Shown here: in pieces, positions 1 through 6,600 of the stretch | How positions within the stretch are numbered: the first letter of the stretch is position 1 | How the letters are laid out: every line of letters begins with the position of its first letter | Assembly (NCBI GenBank): GCA_026397695.1 | Contig: JAPLUJ010000375.1 | Span: 1-7,774 of the forward strand | DNA length: 7,774 bases | Direction: 5' to 3' | Source: Verrucomicrobiota bacterium | GTDB taxonomy: Bacteria > Verrucomicrobiota > Verrucomicrobiia > Verrucomicrobiales > Akkermansiaceae | Position numbers and translations under genes: made by a program | The notes under the pieces: generated by a model | The model's input: only the letters and a program-made list of their open reading frames with translations | The model's database searches: none | Told to the model about the DNA's origin: nothing

Positions 1-1
1 C

Positions 2-913
2 TCCGGCTCCTTCCTCATCGTCGCCTATCAATTCCTGCTCGATTGGTATCACCGCTATTACATCGCCCACGACCCCGAGAAACTCGCCAAGGGGAAAAAT
101 CCCGTGCTCGTTCCCGCCCGCGGCGGCGGTTGGGCGCTCACCACCGCCGAGCGCAAGCGCATCCTCCTCACCCATATCTTCGGCGTGGACATCGACAGTC
201 AAGCCGTGGAAGTCACCAAGCTCTCGCTCCTCCTCAAAGTCCTCGAAGGCGAAACCGCCCAAAGCGTCCAACTCGAACTCATCCACCAACGCGTCCTCCC
301 CGACCTCGGCGACAACATCAAGTGCGGCAACTCGCTCATCGGCTCCGATTTCTACGCCCAGCCCGGCCTCCCCGCCATGGACGCCGACGCCCACCTGCGC
401 GTCAACGTCTTCGACTGGGACGGCAAAGACGGCTTCCCGGAAATCATGAAAGCCGGCGGCTTCGACGCGGTGATTGGGAATCCACCGTATGTGCGGATTC
501 AAACTTTGCCCGCAAACGAGGTGGCATATTTGACTTCTACTTATCCAAGCGCGGCAACCGGGAATTGTGACCTCTACGTAAGCTTCGTGGAAAGGGCATA
601 TCGCTTGCTCCAACAAGGCGGACAGCTTGGTTTCATTGTTCCCAACAAGTTTCTACGCACGGATTACGGTGTTGGGATTCGTCGGATGGTCTCCAACGCA
701 AAGGCTCTGAAGATGCTCGTTGATTTTGGAGCCTCACAGGTTTTCAATGTCACCATCTACACTTGCATTCTCATAGTGGCCAAGTCCACGCAAGCCGCAG
801 TACGTTATGGAACTTGCGATGCGCACTTCAGGAACTCGATTATCGAGAAATTGATCCAGATGAATTTGGTGATGAGGCATGGACCCTGCAAACAGACGCC
901 GAGCGCGACCTAA
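2..913 (+). pseudogene. Type IIG restriction-modification enzyme (Eco57I-like), catalytic methyltransferase part; 5' end outside window, frame broken near 810-830
   Basis: This is the middle of an N6-adenine DNA methyltransferase of the type IIG class, in which cleavage and methylation lie in one polypeptide that modifies adenine in a specific target using S-adenosylmethionine. The frame is open from base 2 and begins SGSFLIVAYQFLLDWYHRYY, the end of SAM-binding motif I (usually DPACGSGSF). It continues with IFGVDIDSQAVEVTKLSLLL (from about 176), LPDLGDNIKCGNSLIG (about 296-343) and the catalytic motif IV NPPY at 479-490, followed by VRIQ. Then come FIVPNKFLRTDYG and the IYTCILIVAK strand (about 755-787), all typical of the family. 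The expected sequence is lost after about RYGTC (near 820); the last 25-30 codons to the TAA at 913 look like an out-of-frame tail. Codon use is strongly C/G-ending up to about 465 and mixed afterwards. Any nuclease domain would lie left of the window. Family assignment is firm; whether the break is real or a sequencing error is open. Confidence 0.87.
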
Positions 914-1770
914 ACTCCAAGCTTTCCCGGCAAAGCATAAGACTCCTCGACCTTCCAGCGGGCATGGGGCGAGGGAGTAGCACAGGTGATGATAATGTCT
1001 TTGTCGTTGAAAATGGCAACGTCGATCTTGAAGCGGAGGCACTTCGGGAACCATTGTTTGCGACCGATTTCGGACGCTACGAATTTCGGCCAACCGGGAA
1101 ATGGAAGGTTGTTTTTCCTTATAAAGTTGCTGACGGAAGCCGGTTGCTTCCCGAAGACGATCTGAAAAGGCGGTGGCCGAAGACATATCGCCATCTGAAA
1201 AACAACGAAGCCGCATTGCGGAAGCGGAAACAGTATAAGGAGTGGTATGGCTACAGCGCTCCTCGCAACCTTGAGGTTCATGAACGCGCCCATATTGCAG
1301 TACCTCTCCTGGCAAATCGTGGACAATTCGCACTGATTCCCGAATCTTGCCGAGGCCAGCTCTGTCCCATGGCGAGCGGCGGCTTCACCATCACGCTGGG
1401 TGAGGGCGCGACTGTCAGTACTCGGTATGTGCTGGGGTTATTGAACTCGAGACTCCTATTCTGGATCCTCCGCGGAATCAGCAATGTATTTCGCGGCGGT
1501 TGGATCACCTGCACCAAGCAATACTTCGGAGAGTTGCCCATCCGCGTCATCGACCTCACCAATAAATCCGACGTCGCCGCGCACGACACCATCGTCTCCC
1601 TGGTAGAGCAGATGTTGAGCCTGCACCGGCAGCGGGCGGTGGTGAAGACGCCGCACGAGCAAACCGCGCTCGACCGGCAGATCGCCGCCACCGACACCCG
1701 GATCGACCGCCTCGTCTATGACCTCTATGGGCTGACAGAAGAGGAAATCAAATTGGTAGAGGGAACGTGA
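763..1770 (+). pseudogene. Type IIG restriction-modification enzyme, target-recognition and C-terminal part (continuation in another frame)
   Basis: This frame carries the second half of the enzyme started at the left edge. The convincing homologous sequence begins near 826 with ALQELDYREIDPDEFGDEAW; the TTG at 763 is only the first possible start, and the codons before 826 overlap the real coding frame of the upstream piece. Passing from the first frame to this one corresponds to loss of one base or gain of two. It includes LDLPAGMGRGSSTGDDNVFV (the usual position of the G-x-x-TG-x-N/D-x-x-F element), a variable target-recognition region to about 1490, the QYFGELPIRVID element near 1519-1554, and the conserved tail HDTIVSLVEQMLSLHRQRAV ... 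DRLVYDLYGLTEEEIKLVEG, ending at TGA 1768-1770. The tail is helical and is the part duplicated downstream. GC content and C-ending codons are lower from about 480 to 1490 and rise again in the tail. Without its upstream half this fragment has no methyltransferase motifs and should be inactive. Confidence 0.82.
1573..1746 (+). repeat. Conserved type IIG 3' tail, copy 1 of 3
   Basis: This 174-base segment of the methyltransferase gene recurs at 2568-2741 without any insertion or deletion (about 25 mismatches by eye) and, for its last two thirds, at 3215-3327 (about 10 mismatches in 113 bases). Most differences are at third codon positions, so the copies appear to derive from related but separately evolved functional genes and not from a recent tandem duplication. 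It encodes the HDTIV ... LVYDLYGLTEEE helical tail. Confidence 0.85.
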
Positions 1771-1789
1771 TCGCTCATTTTTTCCAGTT

Positions 1790-2353
1790 ATGAATCTTCA
1801 ATCCTATCAACGACTCATCATCGGGTATCACGGCTGCGATGCGGCCGTGGCGGATCGAGTGTTGCAGTCTGGCGAAGGACTGTTGCCCAGCGAGAACGAA
1901 TACGACTGGCTCGGACAAGGAATTTACTTTTGGGAGCATGGCCCGGAGCGGGCGTGGGAATGGGCCAAGGAGCACCATTCGACACCCGCTGTGGTCGGAG
2001 CATTGATTCATATGGGGAATTGTTTCGATTTACTCGATTCCCGGAACACGGCGATTCTCGGCGAGGCATTCAGAACCTACCAACTCGAAATGCAGCATTT
2101 GGGCAAACGAATCCCCGAGAACCGGGGTAGCCCTGAGCGTCTTCGACGTGACCGGGACTGCGCAATGCTCAATTGGCTGCTAAAGAGCTTCGTGGATATA
2201 GGTTTGGCGGCATTCCAAACCGTCCGGGGCGTGTTTCAAGAAGGCGGCGAGGCATTTCCCGGATCGGGAATCCACGCGAAATCGCACATTCAGGTCGCAG
2301 TTCGCGATCCCGCTTGCATTATTGGGTATTTCAGTCCATCTTCTCATCCGTGA
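1790..2353 (+). CDS. Putative ADP-ribosyltransferase-fold protein, 187 aa, possible toxin or effector
   Basis: A complete small soluble protein starting 19 bases after the type IIG stop codon, so probably co-transcribed with it. I recognise the sequence type (YHG at residues 13-15, an SENEYDWLGQGIYFWE block at 34-49, then ERAWEWA at 53-59, and SHIQVAVRDPACIIGYF at 165-181) as a recurrent family of uncharacterised bacterial proteins. The order H14 ... GxGIY46F ... late beta strand resembles the H-Y-E/Q signature of ADP-ribosyltransferases such as DUF3990 and other toxin-type members. H14 and Y46 would hold NAD, and Q168 or a nearby acid would be the third residue. This fold call is inference from the pattern only. 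No signal peptide or membrane segment is visible. The ATG at 1790 has no clear Shine-Dalgarno sequence but gives the natural N-terminus just before the YHG motif. GC is lower than in the transporter operon. The immediately following 66-aa gene overlaps it by four bases, the arrangement expected for a coupled pair such as toxin and antitoxin. An alternative is a DNA- or RNA-modifying accessory of the restriction locus. Confidence 0.72.
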   Translation: MNLQSYQRLIIGYHGCDAAVADRVLQSGEGLLPSENEYDWLGQGIYFWEHGPERAWEWAKEHHSTPAVVGALIHMGNCFDLLDSRNTAILGEAFRTYQLEMQHLGKRIPENRGSPERLRRDRDCAMLNWLLKSFVDIGLAAFQTVRGVFQEGGEAFPGSGIHAKSHIQVAVRDPACIIGYFSPSSHP

Positions 2354-2550
2354 GCGCGAACCTCCCACCCAACTTTGACATTGCTGAAGCGTGGAAGAAA
2401 ACTTCCGCCTGGCTCCGCACGCGCACGAATGAGGAACGCCTGCGCACTTTCGTGGAGGCGGGCCTGCTCACGCCCAAGGGCAATGTCACGAAGCGGTTTC
2501 GTAAGGTGATCGTGCCGTTAGGAACTGCGTCGCCACACCGCGGCGCGTAG
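2350..2550 (+). CDS. Small hypothetical protein, 66 aa, translationally coupled to the ART-like gene
   Basis: The GTG start at 2350-2352 overlaps the TGA of the preceding gene (GTGA), a standard coupled junction, and yields MSANLPPNFDIAEAW at the N-terminus. The product is small, basic and predicted mainly helical, with the notable segment TFVEAGLLTPKGNVTKRFRK at about residues 37-56, which reads like a compact helix-turn or winged element: a gain of positive charge after an LxxKGxxT turn. I do not recognise a named family. The last ten residues (LGTASPHRGA) differ in character from the rest, and a type IIG tail begins within 20 bases of the stop, so the original C-terminus may have been replaced at the junction; the natural end may have been soon after FRKVIVP. 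Context suggests it is the partner of the ART-like protein, perhaps its antitoxin or immunity factor, but nothing in the sequence shows that directly. Confidence 0.6.
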   Translation: MSANLPPNFDIAEAWKKTSAWLRTRTNEERLRTFVEAGLLTPKGNVTKRFRKVIVPLGTASPHRGA

Positions 2551-2567
2551 GTGACACGATCAAGTGC

Positions 2568-2807
2568 GTCGCCGCACACGACACCATTGTCTTGCTGGTC
2601 GAGCAGATGTTGGACCTGCACCGGCAGCGTGCGGCGGTGGAGACGCCGCACGAGCAAACCGCCATGGACCGCCAGATCGCCGCGACCGACGCTCAGATCG
2701 ACAGACTCGTGTATGATCTCTACGGTCTGACAGAGGAGGAATTCGTTCACTACGCAGAATGCTGCGAGAGCCTCAATCGAGCTTGGCGCATTCCGACCTC
2801 ACACTGA
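2568..2807 (+). pseudogene. Detached 3' tail of a second type IIG restriction-modification gene (copy 2)
   Basis: From 2568 to 2741 this matches the end of the upstream enzyme base for base in length: AAHDTIVLLVEQMLDLHRQR ... QIDRLVYDLYGLTEEE. Roughly 85 percent of bases are identical by eye, with mostly synonymous changes. No catalytic or recognition region precedes it; the homology starts abruptly just after the 66-aa gene. A nine-base direct repeat TGCGTCGCC (2526-2534 and 2565-2573) lies at this junction and may mark the recombination point. After TEEE the frame runs on with an unrelated tail, FVHYAECCESLNRAWRIPTSH, to the TGA at 2805-2807, in place of the expected IKLVEG end. The internal TTG at 2592 could serve as a start, but a product consisting of the tail alone has no known function, so I call it a remnant. 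Confidence 0.78.
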
Positions 2808-2983
2808 AAGAGGCCAAGGTTACTCTGAGCCGATATGGGGGACAGGCCAATATTTGTATCAGCCATAATGTTCCCTTGCCGCTGCCCGACATTGATCCCG
2901 TCATCAGACTAATCGAGCACACGCTAGACATAATGTACATGGAGAAGTCACAACTCCTTGAAAACCTAGCGCCCATTAGCTAA
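2759..2983 (+). CDS. Hypothetical small protein, 74 aa, uncertain
   Basis: An open frame starting ATG at 2759, overlapping the run-on end of the type IIG tail in a different frame and ending at TAA 2981-2983. The sequence from LTLKEAKVTLSRYGGQANIC onward, with HNVPLPLPDIDPVIRLIEHT and a hydrophilic end MEKSQLLENLAPIS, has a protein-like mix of residues and ordinary codons, in a stretch more AT-rich than its surroundings. I recognise no family. There is no strong ribosome binding site before the ATG, and the real N-terminus may be missing: the first 16 residues overlap another remnant. It is either a short accessory gene or the 3' end of one whose front was lost when the tail fragment arrived. 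The opposite strand is also open over much of the same stretch, so coding is only moderately supported. Confidence 0.35.
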   Translation: MLREPQSSLAHSDLTLKEAKVTLSRYGGQANICISHNVPLPLPDIDPVIRLIEHTLDIMYMEKSQLLENLAPIS

Positions 2984-3087
2984 CAGAGAGAGGAAAACCA
3001 AGCAAGACCAACCCCTTTGTTCACAACTCAGCGTTTGACCTCGGAAACGCCGTAGTGTCGAGCAAGCCGGATTCCCTGAAATGGTAG

Positions 3088-3109
3088 GGCGTGGCGGCCT
3101 CGCCGCGCC
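3088..3109. repeat. GC-rich imperfect palindrome, REP-like
   Basis: GGCGTGGCGG and TCGCCGCGCC form two 10-base arms around CC, with 8 of 10 positions able to pair. It is preceded by GGTAG. Short interspersed GTAGGGCG-type palindromes of this form are, to my memory, common between genes of Verrucomicrobiota. Only one copy is present in this window, so its repetitive nature cannot be shown here. Confidence 0.45.
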
Positions 3110-3138
3110 GTGACTGGCCTTGCGGCCTGAAAGGACAC

Positions 3139-3152
3139 GGAGGAAGCGAATG
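3139..3152 (+). promoter_or_regulatory. Orphan ribosome binding site and ATG
   Basis: GGAGG at 3139-3143 stands six bases before an ATG at 3150-3152, the best Shine-Dalgarno arrangement on the + strand in the island. The frame reads MAKRLAPSRDLQAAVNSDW and then runs out of frame into type IIG tail copy 3 at 3215. It may be the surviving 5' end of a gene whose body was lost, or chance. Confidence 0.3.
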
Positions 3153-3214
3153 GCTAAGCGCCTCGCCCCGTCGCGCGATCTGCAAGCCGCAGTGAATTCT
3201 GACTGGCGCTTACG

Positions 3215-3327
3215 CTGCACCGGCAGCGTGCGGCGGTGGAGACGCCGCATGAGCAAACCGCGCTCGACCGCCAGATCGCCGCCACGGACGCCCGGATCGA
3301 CCGCCTCGTGTATGACCTGTACGGGCT
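3215..3327 (+). pseudogene. Detached 3' tail fragment of a third type IIG restriction-modification gene (copy 3)
   Basis: In one frame this reads LHRQRAAVETPHEQTALDRQ ... RIDRLVYDLYGL, the same tail as at 1621-1733 and 2616-2728. By eye it has about 10 mismatches to copy 1 and 13 to copy 2 over 113 bases, so it is a third divergent copy and not a duplicate of either. It is truncated at both ends: the HDTIVxLVEQM part is missing on the left, and the TEEE end is replaced on the right by sequence of a HigB-like gene read from the opposite strand. The join at about 3328-3333 leaves no spacer. It cannot encode a working protein. Confidence 0.78.
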
Positions 3328-3333
3328 ACTTGA

Positions 3334-3522
3334 ATTAAATACGATGACGTTCCGCCCGCTGGCAACTTTCACCGGATCGGCTGACCGATAGGTCTGCCGC
3401 ATGTCGTGGATGCTGCGCCACTCGGCGGCATTAACCACCATCGTCCATGCATCGAGCCATTTGCCCGCCTTGGACTTGGGTGGAACCGCTTCCTTGAGAA
3501 ACTTTTCCTTGATGATGTGCAA
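3334..3522 (-). pseudogene. HigB-like mRNA interferase toxin, C-terminally truncated
   Basis: Read on the minus strand from a probable TTG start (3520-3522), the product begins LHIIKEKFLKEAVPPKSKAG, then KWLDAWTMVVNAAEWRSI, DMRQTYRSADPVKVASGRN and VIVFN. This matches the front two thirds of the HigB family (host-inhibition toxins that cleave mRNA on the ribosome): the W-x-x-x-V-x-x-A-E-W core, the S-A-D element and the VVFNI strand. Family members are about 90-110 aa and continue FNI-x-GNKYRLI; here homology stops at FN, residue 63, where type IIG tail copy 3 starts on the other strand. The C-terminal strand and helix with active-site residues are therefore gone, and no HigA antitoxin, normally just downstream, is present. 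The frame stays open to 3154 through antisense of the tail, which is not meaningful. Loss of the toxin's active end would permit loss of the antitoxin. Confidence 0.68.
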
Positions 3523-3588
3523 CGAGCACAAATTGTGTCGGTTCGCGCCTGTCGTCAAATGTTTTCTTTGGCGACACGCAGCATTTCC

Positions 3589-3692
3589 TCACCGATTCCT
3601 CAGGAACATGCCGGCTACGCGGATGCCAAGCGCTCCGACCACCGGCAGGCGCAGTCGTGTTGCCGCAGCGCGGCCTTTGCGCTCGTCGATGA
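3589..3692 (-). pseudogene. PIN-domain / DUF3368 (VapC-like) toxin fragment
   Basis: On the minus strand, directly after the transporter permease stop codon, a frame reads VIIDERKGRAAATRLRLPVV followed by GALGI. This resembles the late part of DUF3368 PIN-domain proteins (l-l-D-E/D-x-x-A-R-x-x-A-x-x-L-x-L-x-V-V-G-T-L-G-L-L), relatives of VapC toxins, in which the aspartate is part of the metal-binding acidic set. Only about 25 residues are recognisable (roughly 3617-3692); the first half of the domain is absent and the remainder to the TGA at 3589 (RVAGMFLRNR) does not follow the family. The fragment begins within or at the permease stop codon with no start of its own, so it is a remnant. It marks the edge of the island against the transporter operon. 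Confidence 0.5.
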
Positions 3693-6600
3693 TTACTGAC
3701 CCCATCGACCGGGCGCGACGCGGCATTGACGCCGCAACACGAGCCACGACCACGCCCATGCGTTGGCGGCTATCAGCAACACCAGCAGTGCGATCCACAG
3801 CAGTGACTTGCCGATCCCGTCCGCGGCAAGCGCGGGCAGGATCGATACCACGGCTGCCCCCCCCCCGATGCCCAGCCCCCAGCGGATGAACTGTCCCGTT
3901 TCTAACAGCACCACGCGCCGGGTGACTCCGGTCGGCACCCCCACGGCCTGCAGAATGGCGAATTCGTCGCGCCGTTCCGACAGGTTGCGTGCCGTGACCA
4001 AGCCCAGGCCGGCGCTGCCGAAAACCACCCCCAACCCGCCCAACACCTGGAAGATCGTGATATACGTGTTTTCCACTCCGTGGAAAGCCGCCAAACGCTC
4101 ATGGGTGGTCGTGACCACGGCTCCTTGATCCGCCAGTGATTGTTGCAAAACCGCGCGCCCGTCCGTCCCATCCGCGCCGTTTTCCAACAGGAAAATCCGC
4201 GGCCCCTCAGCCGACGGATAATGCTCCAAAAACCGTGCTTCATCGACCACAAAACTCCCTTGGAACACGGTCGCGTCAAGCGTCCCGGCTATCTCTATCG
4301 GAAAATCCCGGCCCCATTCATCCTGATAGATCAACCGCTCGCCCAATTTCCTCTTCAACACCCAGAGCAGGGTGGTTTCATCCACGAAAGCACGCAGCGC
4401 GTCTCCCTCGCGCAAGACGTTCCAATTTTTCCCGCAACCGGGCATCACCTGTTTGATCGGAAAAGCCCCAAGCCGTGCCAAGACCGATACATCCGTCGCC
4501 AACAAACGCGGACGTGACACATTGTTGAGATTGAAGCAGCTCGCATCATCCCCTGCCCCGACGCGTAACGGCAGCACATGTCCGAAGCGTTGCCGTGCCG
4601 CGCCGAGATTCAACACATCATCCGTCGTCTTGTTATTGGTGCCACGGTTCGCCGCGCGGGTGGTTTCCACCCACAAGGCGAAACCGCCCGCGCCGCTGTT
4701 GCGCTCCCTCCACTCGTTGCCACCGTGCTTGCGGAACGCCGCCACCGAGACGACCAGAAACACTCCGCTGGCCAGGGTTCCCACCACCACCAGGCTGCGC
4801 GTTGCCCGCCGCCCGCAATTCAACAACGCCAGGCGCTGCGGTGATAGCTCGCCGGTCACTGCCGCTACCCGGCGCCGCAACACCCACAGATACGCTGCCA
4901 GACCGGCCAGCAAAAACGCCAAACCTGCGAGAAAAAACGCCCCCGGAGATCCTAACAGACCAGCACCGGCCAGTGCGCCGCCGCCGGTCAGCACAAACCC
5001 CGCCGCCCAGCACGGCACCGGTCGCGCGGGCGTCCGGACCACCTCTTCGGTGCCCGTTTCCAAACGCAGACTCGCGCTGCGCCGCGCCTGTTTGCGCGTC
5101 ACACTCCAGATGACCCCCATCATCAGCAACACAAACCCCGCCATACCTGTTAGCAAGGTCGCGGGCTCCGCATGGAACCGGAACATGCGTGCGCCGCCCG
5201 CGCCACTCCAGATGGTTTCCAGAAATCCCAACAACCAGCGCGTGTAGCCCGCCGCCAGCAGCGCACCCGCTGCACTGCCCGCCACCACCACGCAAAACCC
5301 TTCCATCAAGCGCCATCGCAACACCTTGTTCGCGGGAATCCCGAGCGCCGCCAGCAACCCGCTCTCACGGTTGCGTTGCTCAATGTGAAAACGAAACATC
5401 ATCGCCGTCAGTGCCACCGCCGCCACCATCAGGAATAAACTCATGCCTAACAGCAAGCCCGCGAAATCCACCGGCGAAGCCGCCGCCGCCATGCCCTGCA
5501 TGCCGACATCCCGCAACACCAAACCGGCCACCGCCGGAGTCATCGCATCTAACAATCCAGCCGTGACATCCGTCTGCGACGCCACCGCCGCGGGCACCCG
5601 CAGCGCGGTGAATTCCCCCCACCGGTTGCCAAACAACTCCCGGCCTTTCTCCAGTGGCAGGAACAACTTGGGCGTGCCACGGTGCGCGTCCCAATACGCC
5701 TCGTCCTTGTCACGGATGCGCTTCATGTCGATGGGCACCCCGGCATCCCAATCCGCAGCATGCTCCGCCGACGCCACGCCGGGGAAATCCGGCATCCACA
5801 ACCGGTCCGCCGCCAGGCCTGATAGATCAACCACTCCCGCCACCGGCAGGCGCGCACTGCGTTCCACCAGCCGGTTTTCACCCGCCAGCGCGTAGTAGTC
5901 GATGCGCACCTCGTCACCGGCCTTGGCACCGAGATCCCCGGCCTGCCACGCGTTCAACACCACCCCATCTAACTTTTCCGGCAAAAACGGTGCCGCCGCC
6001 GCGTCCACTGCGGTGACCATCGAATACGGCGTTGCCTTGCCGTTGGCGGCGATTGTGTTAGCCATGTAAGTGATCACCGGTTGCGCGGCGGGGAAACGTT
6101 GTTGAATCGCCGCCGCCACCCGCCGGTCGAAAAATATCCTCGCCGTGCGCACTTCCACCGCCTTGGCCAATGGCACTTCCTTCACTGTTAGACCATAATC
6201 CGCCAGCGTGCAGTGACGGGTGACGCGATCTAACAATACCGCATGCCCCACTGTCTTGCCGTCACGCAGCAGCAACAGGTTGGCCTTGCCCTCAAGATCC
6301 AGCACTTTCTGCAAACGCTCGATAGGCATATACACGGTGGCTTGCGGCAGTTGGGTGGTCTCCAGACTGAAACGCCCGAAATCCTTGTCGCCGCAGATTC
6401 GGCCAACACCTCCGCGCAGAATGACCAACTCCGCAGCCTTGCCCGCCAGCGGCGCATCCCGCGCAATCATGGCGGGCTTGTCAAAACGCAGCACCAGCGT
6501 CCCGCCCGCCGCCACGTCCAAGCTCCGTGCCAGATGTTCGTTGACAAAAAACTCACTCTCCCCGGGACCGCCAAATCCCTCGTCTCCTGCCGCGTCCGGC

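Larger units (their letters stand above)
2984..3214 (+). other. Non-coding stretch in the island
   Basis: No reading frame here is convincing on either strand. It holds a hairpin-forming palindrome at 3088-3109 and an isolated, well-placed ribosome binding site with an ATG at 3139-3152 whose frame is lost in tail copy 3. No tRNA-like cloverleaf, terminator with a T-run or CRISPR-type repeat was seen. Confidence 0.5.

Noticed and set aside
805..830. Programmed ribosomal frameshift in the type IIG gene
   Set aside because: No slippery heptamer or nearby stimulatory stem is visible, and programmed frameshifting is not known for this enzyme class.
734..1333. Minus-strand open frame of 199 codons across the type IIG gene
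   Set aside because: Antisense of a region whose + strand matches the type IIG family; no recognisable motif in the product.
2173..2349. Upstream extension of the 66-aa gene's frame to 2173
   Set aside because: It overlaps the ART-like gene in another frame and reads as basic, Arg/Gly-rich shadow sequence. The GTG at 2350, overlapping the previous stop, is the better start.
3154..3333. Continuation of the minus-strand HigB-like frame to 3154
   Set aside because: This part is antisense to the type IIG tail copy 3; its Ser/Arg/Cys-rich sequence is accidental.
2984..3690. tRNA, integrase attachment site or CRISPR array in the island's right part
   Set aside because: No cloverleaf, no evenly spaced repeats and no integrase or transposase gene were found.
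4372..5247. Long + strand open frame (291 codons) opposite the permease
   Set aside because: Its product is rich in Arg, Pro, Ala and Ser with no family features, as expected for the antisense of a high-GC gene. The minus strand carries the clear FtsX permease.
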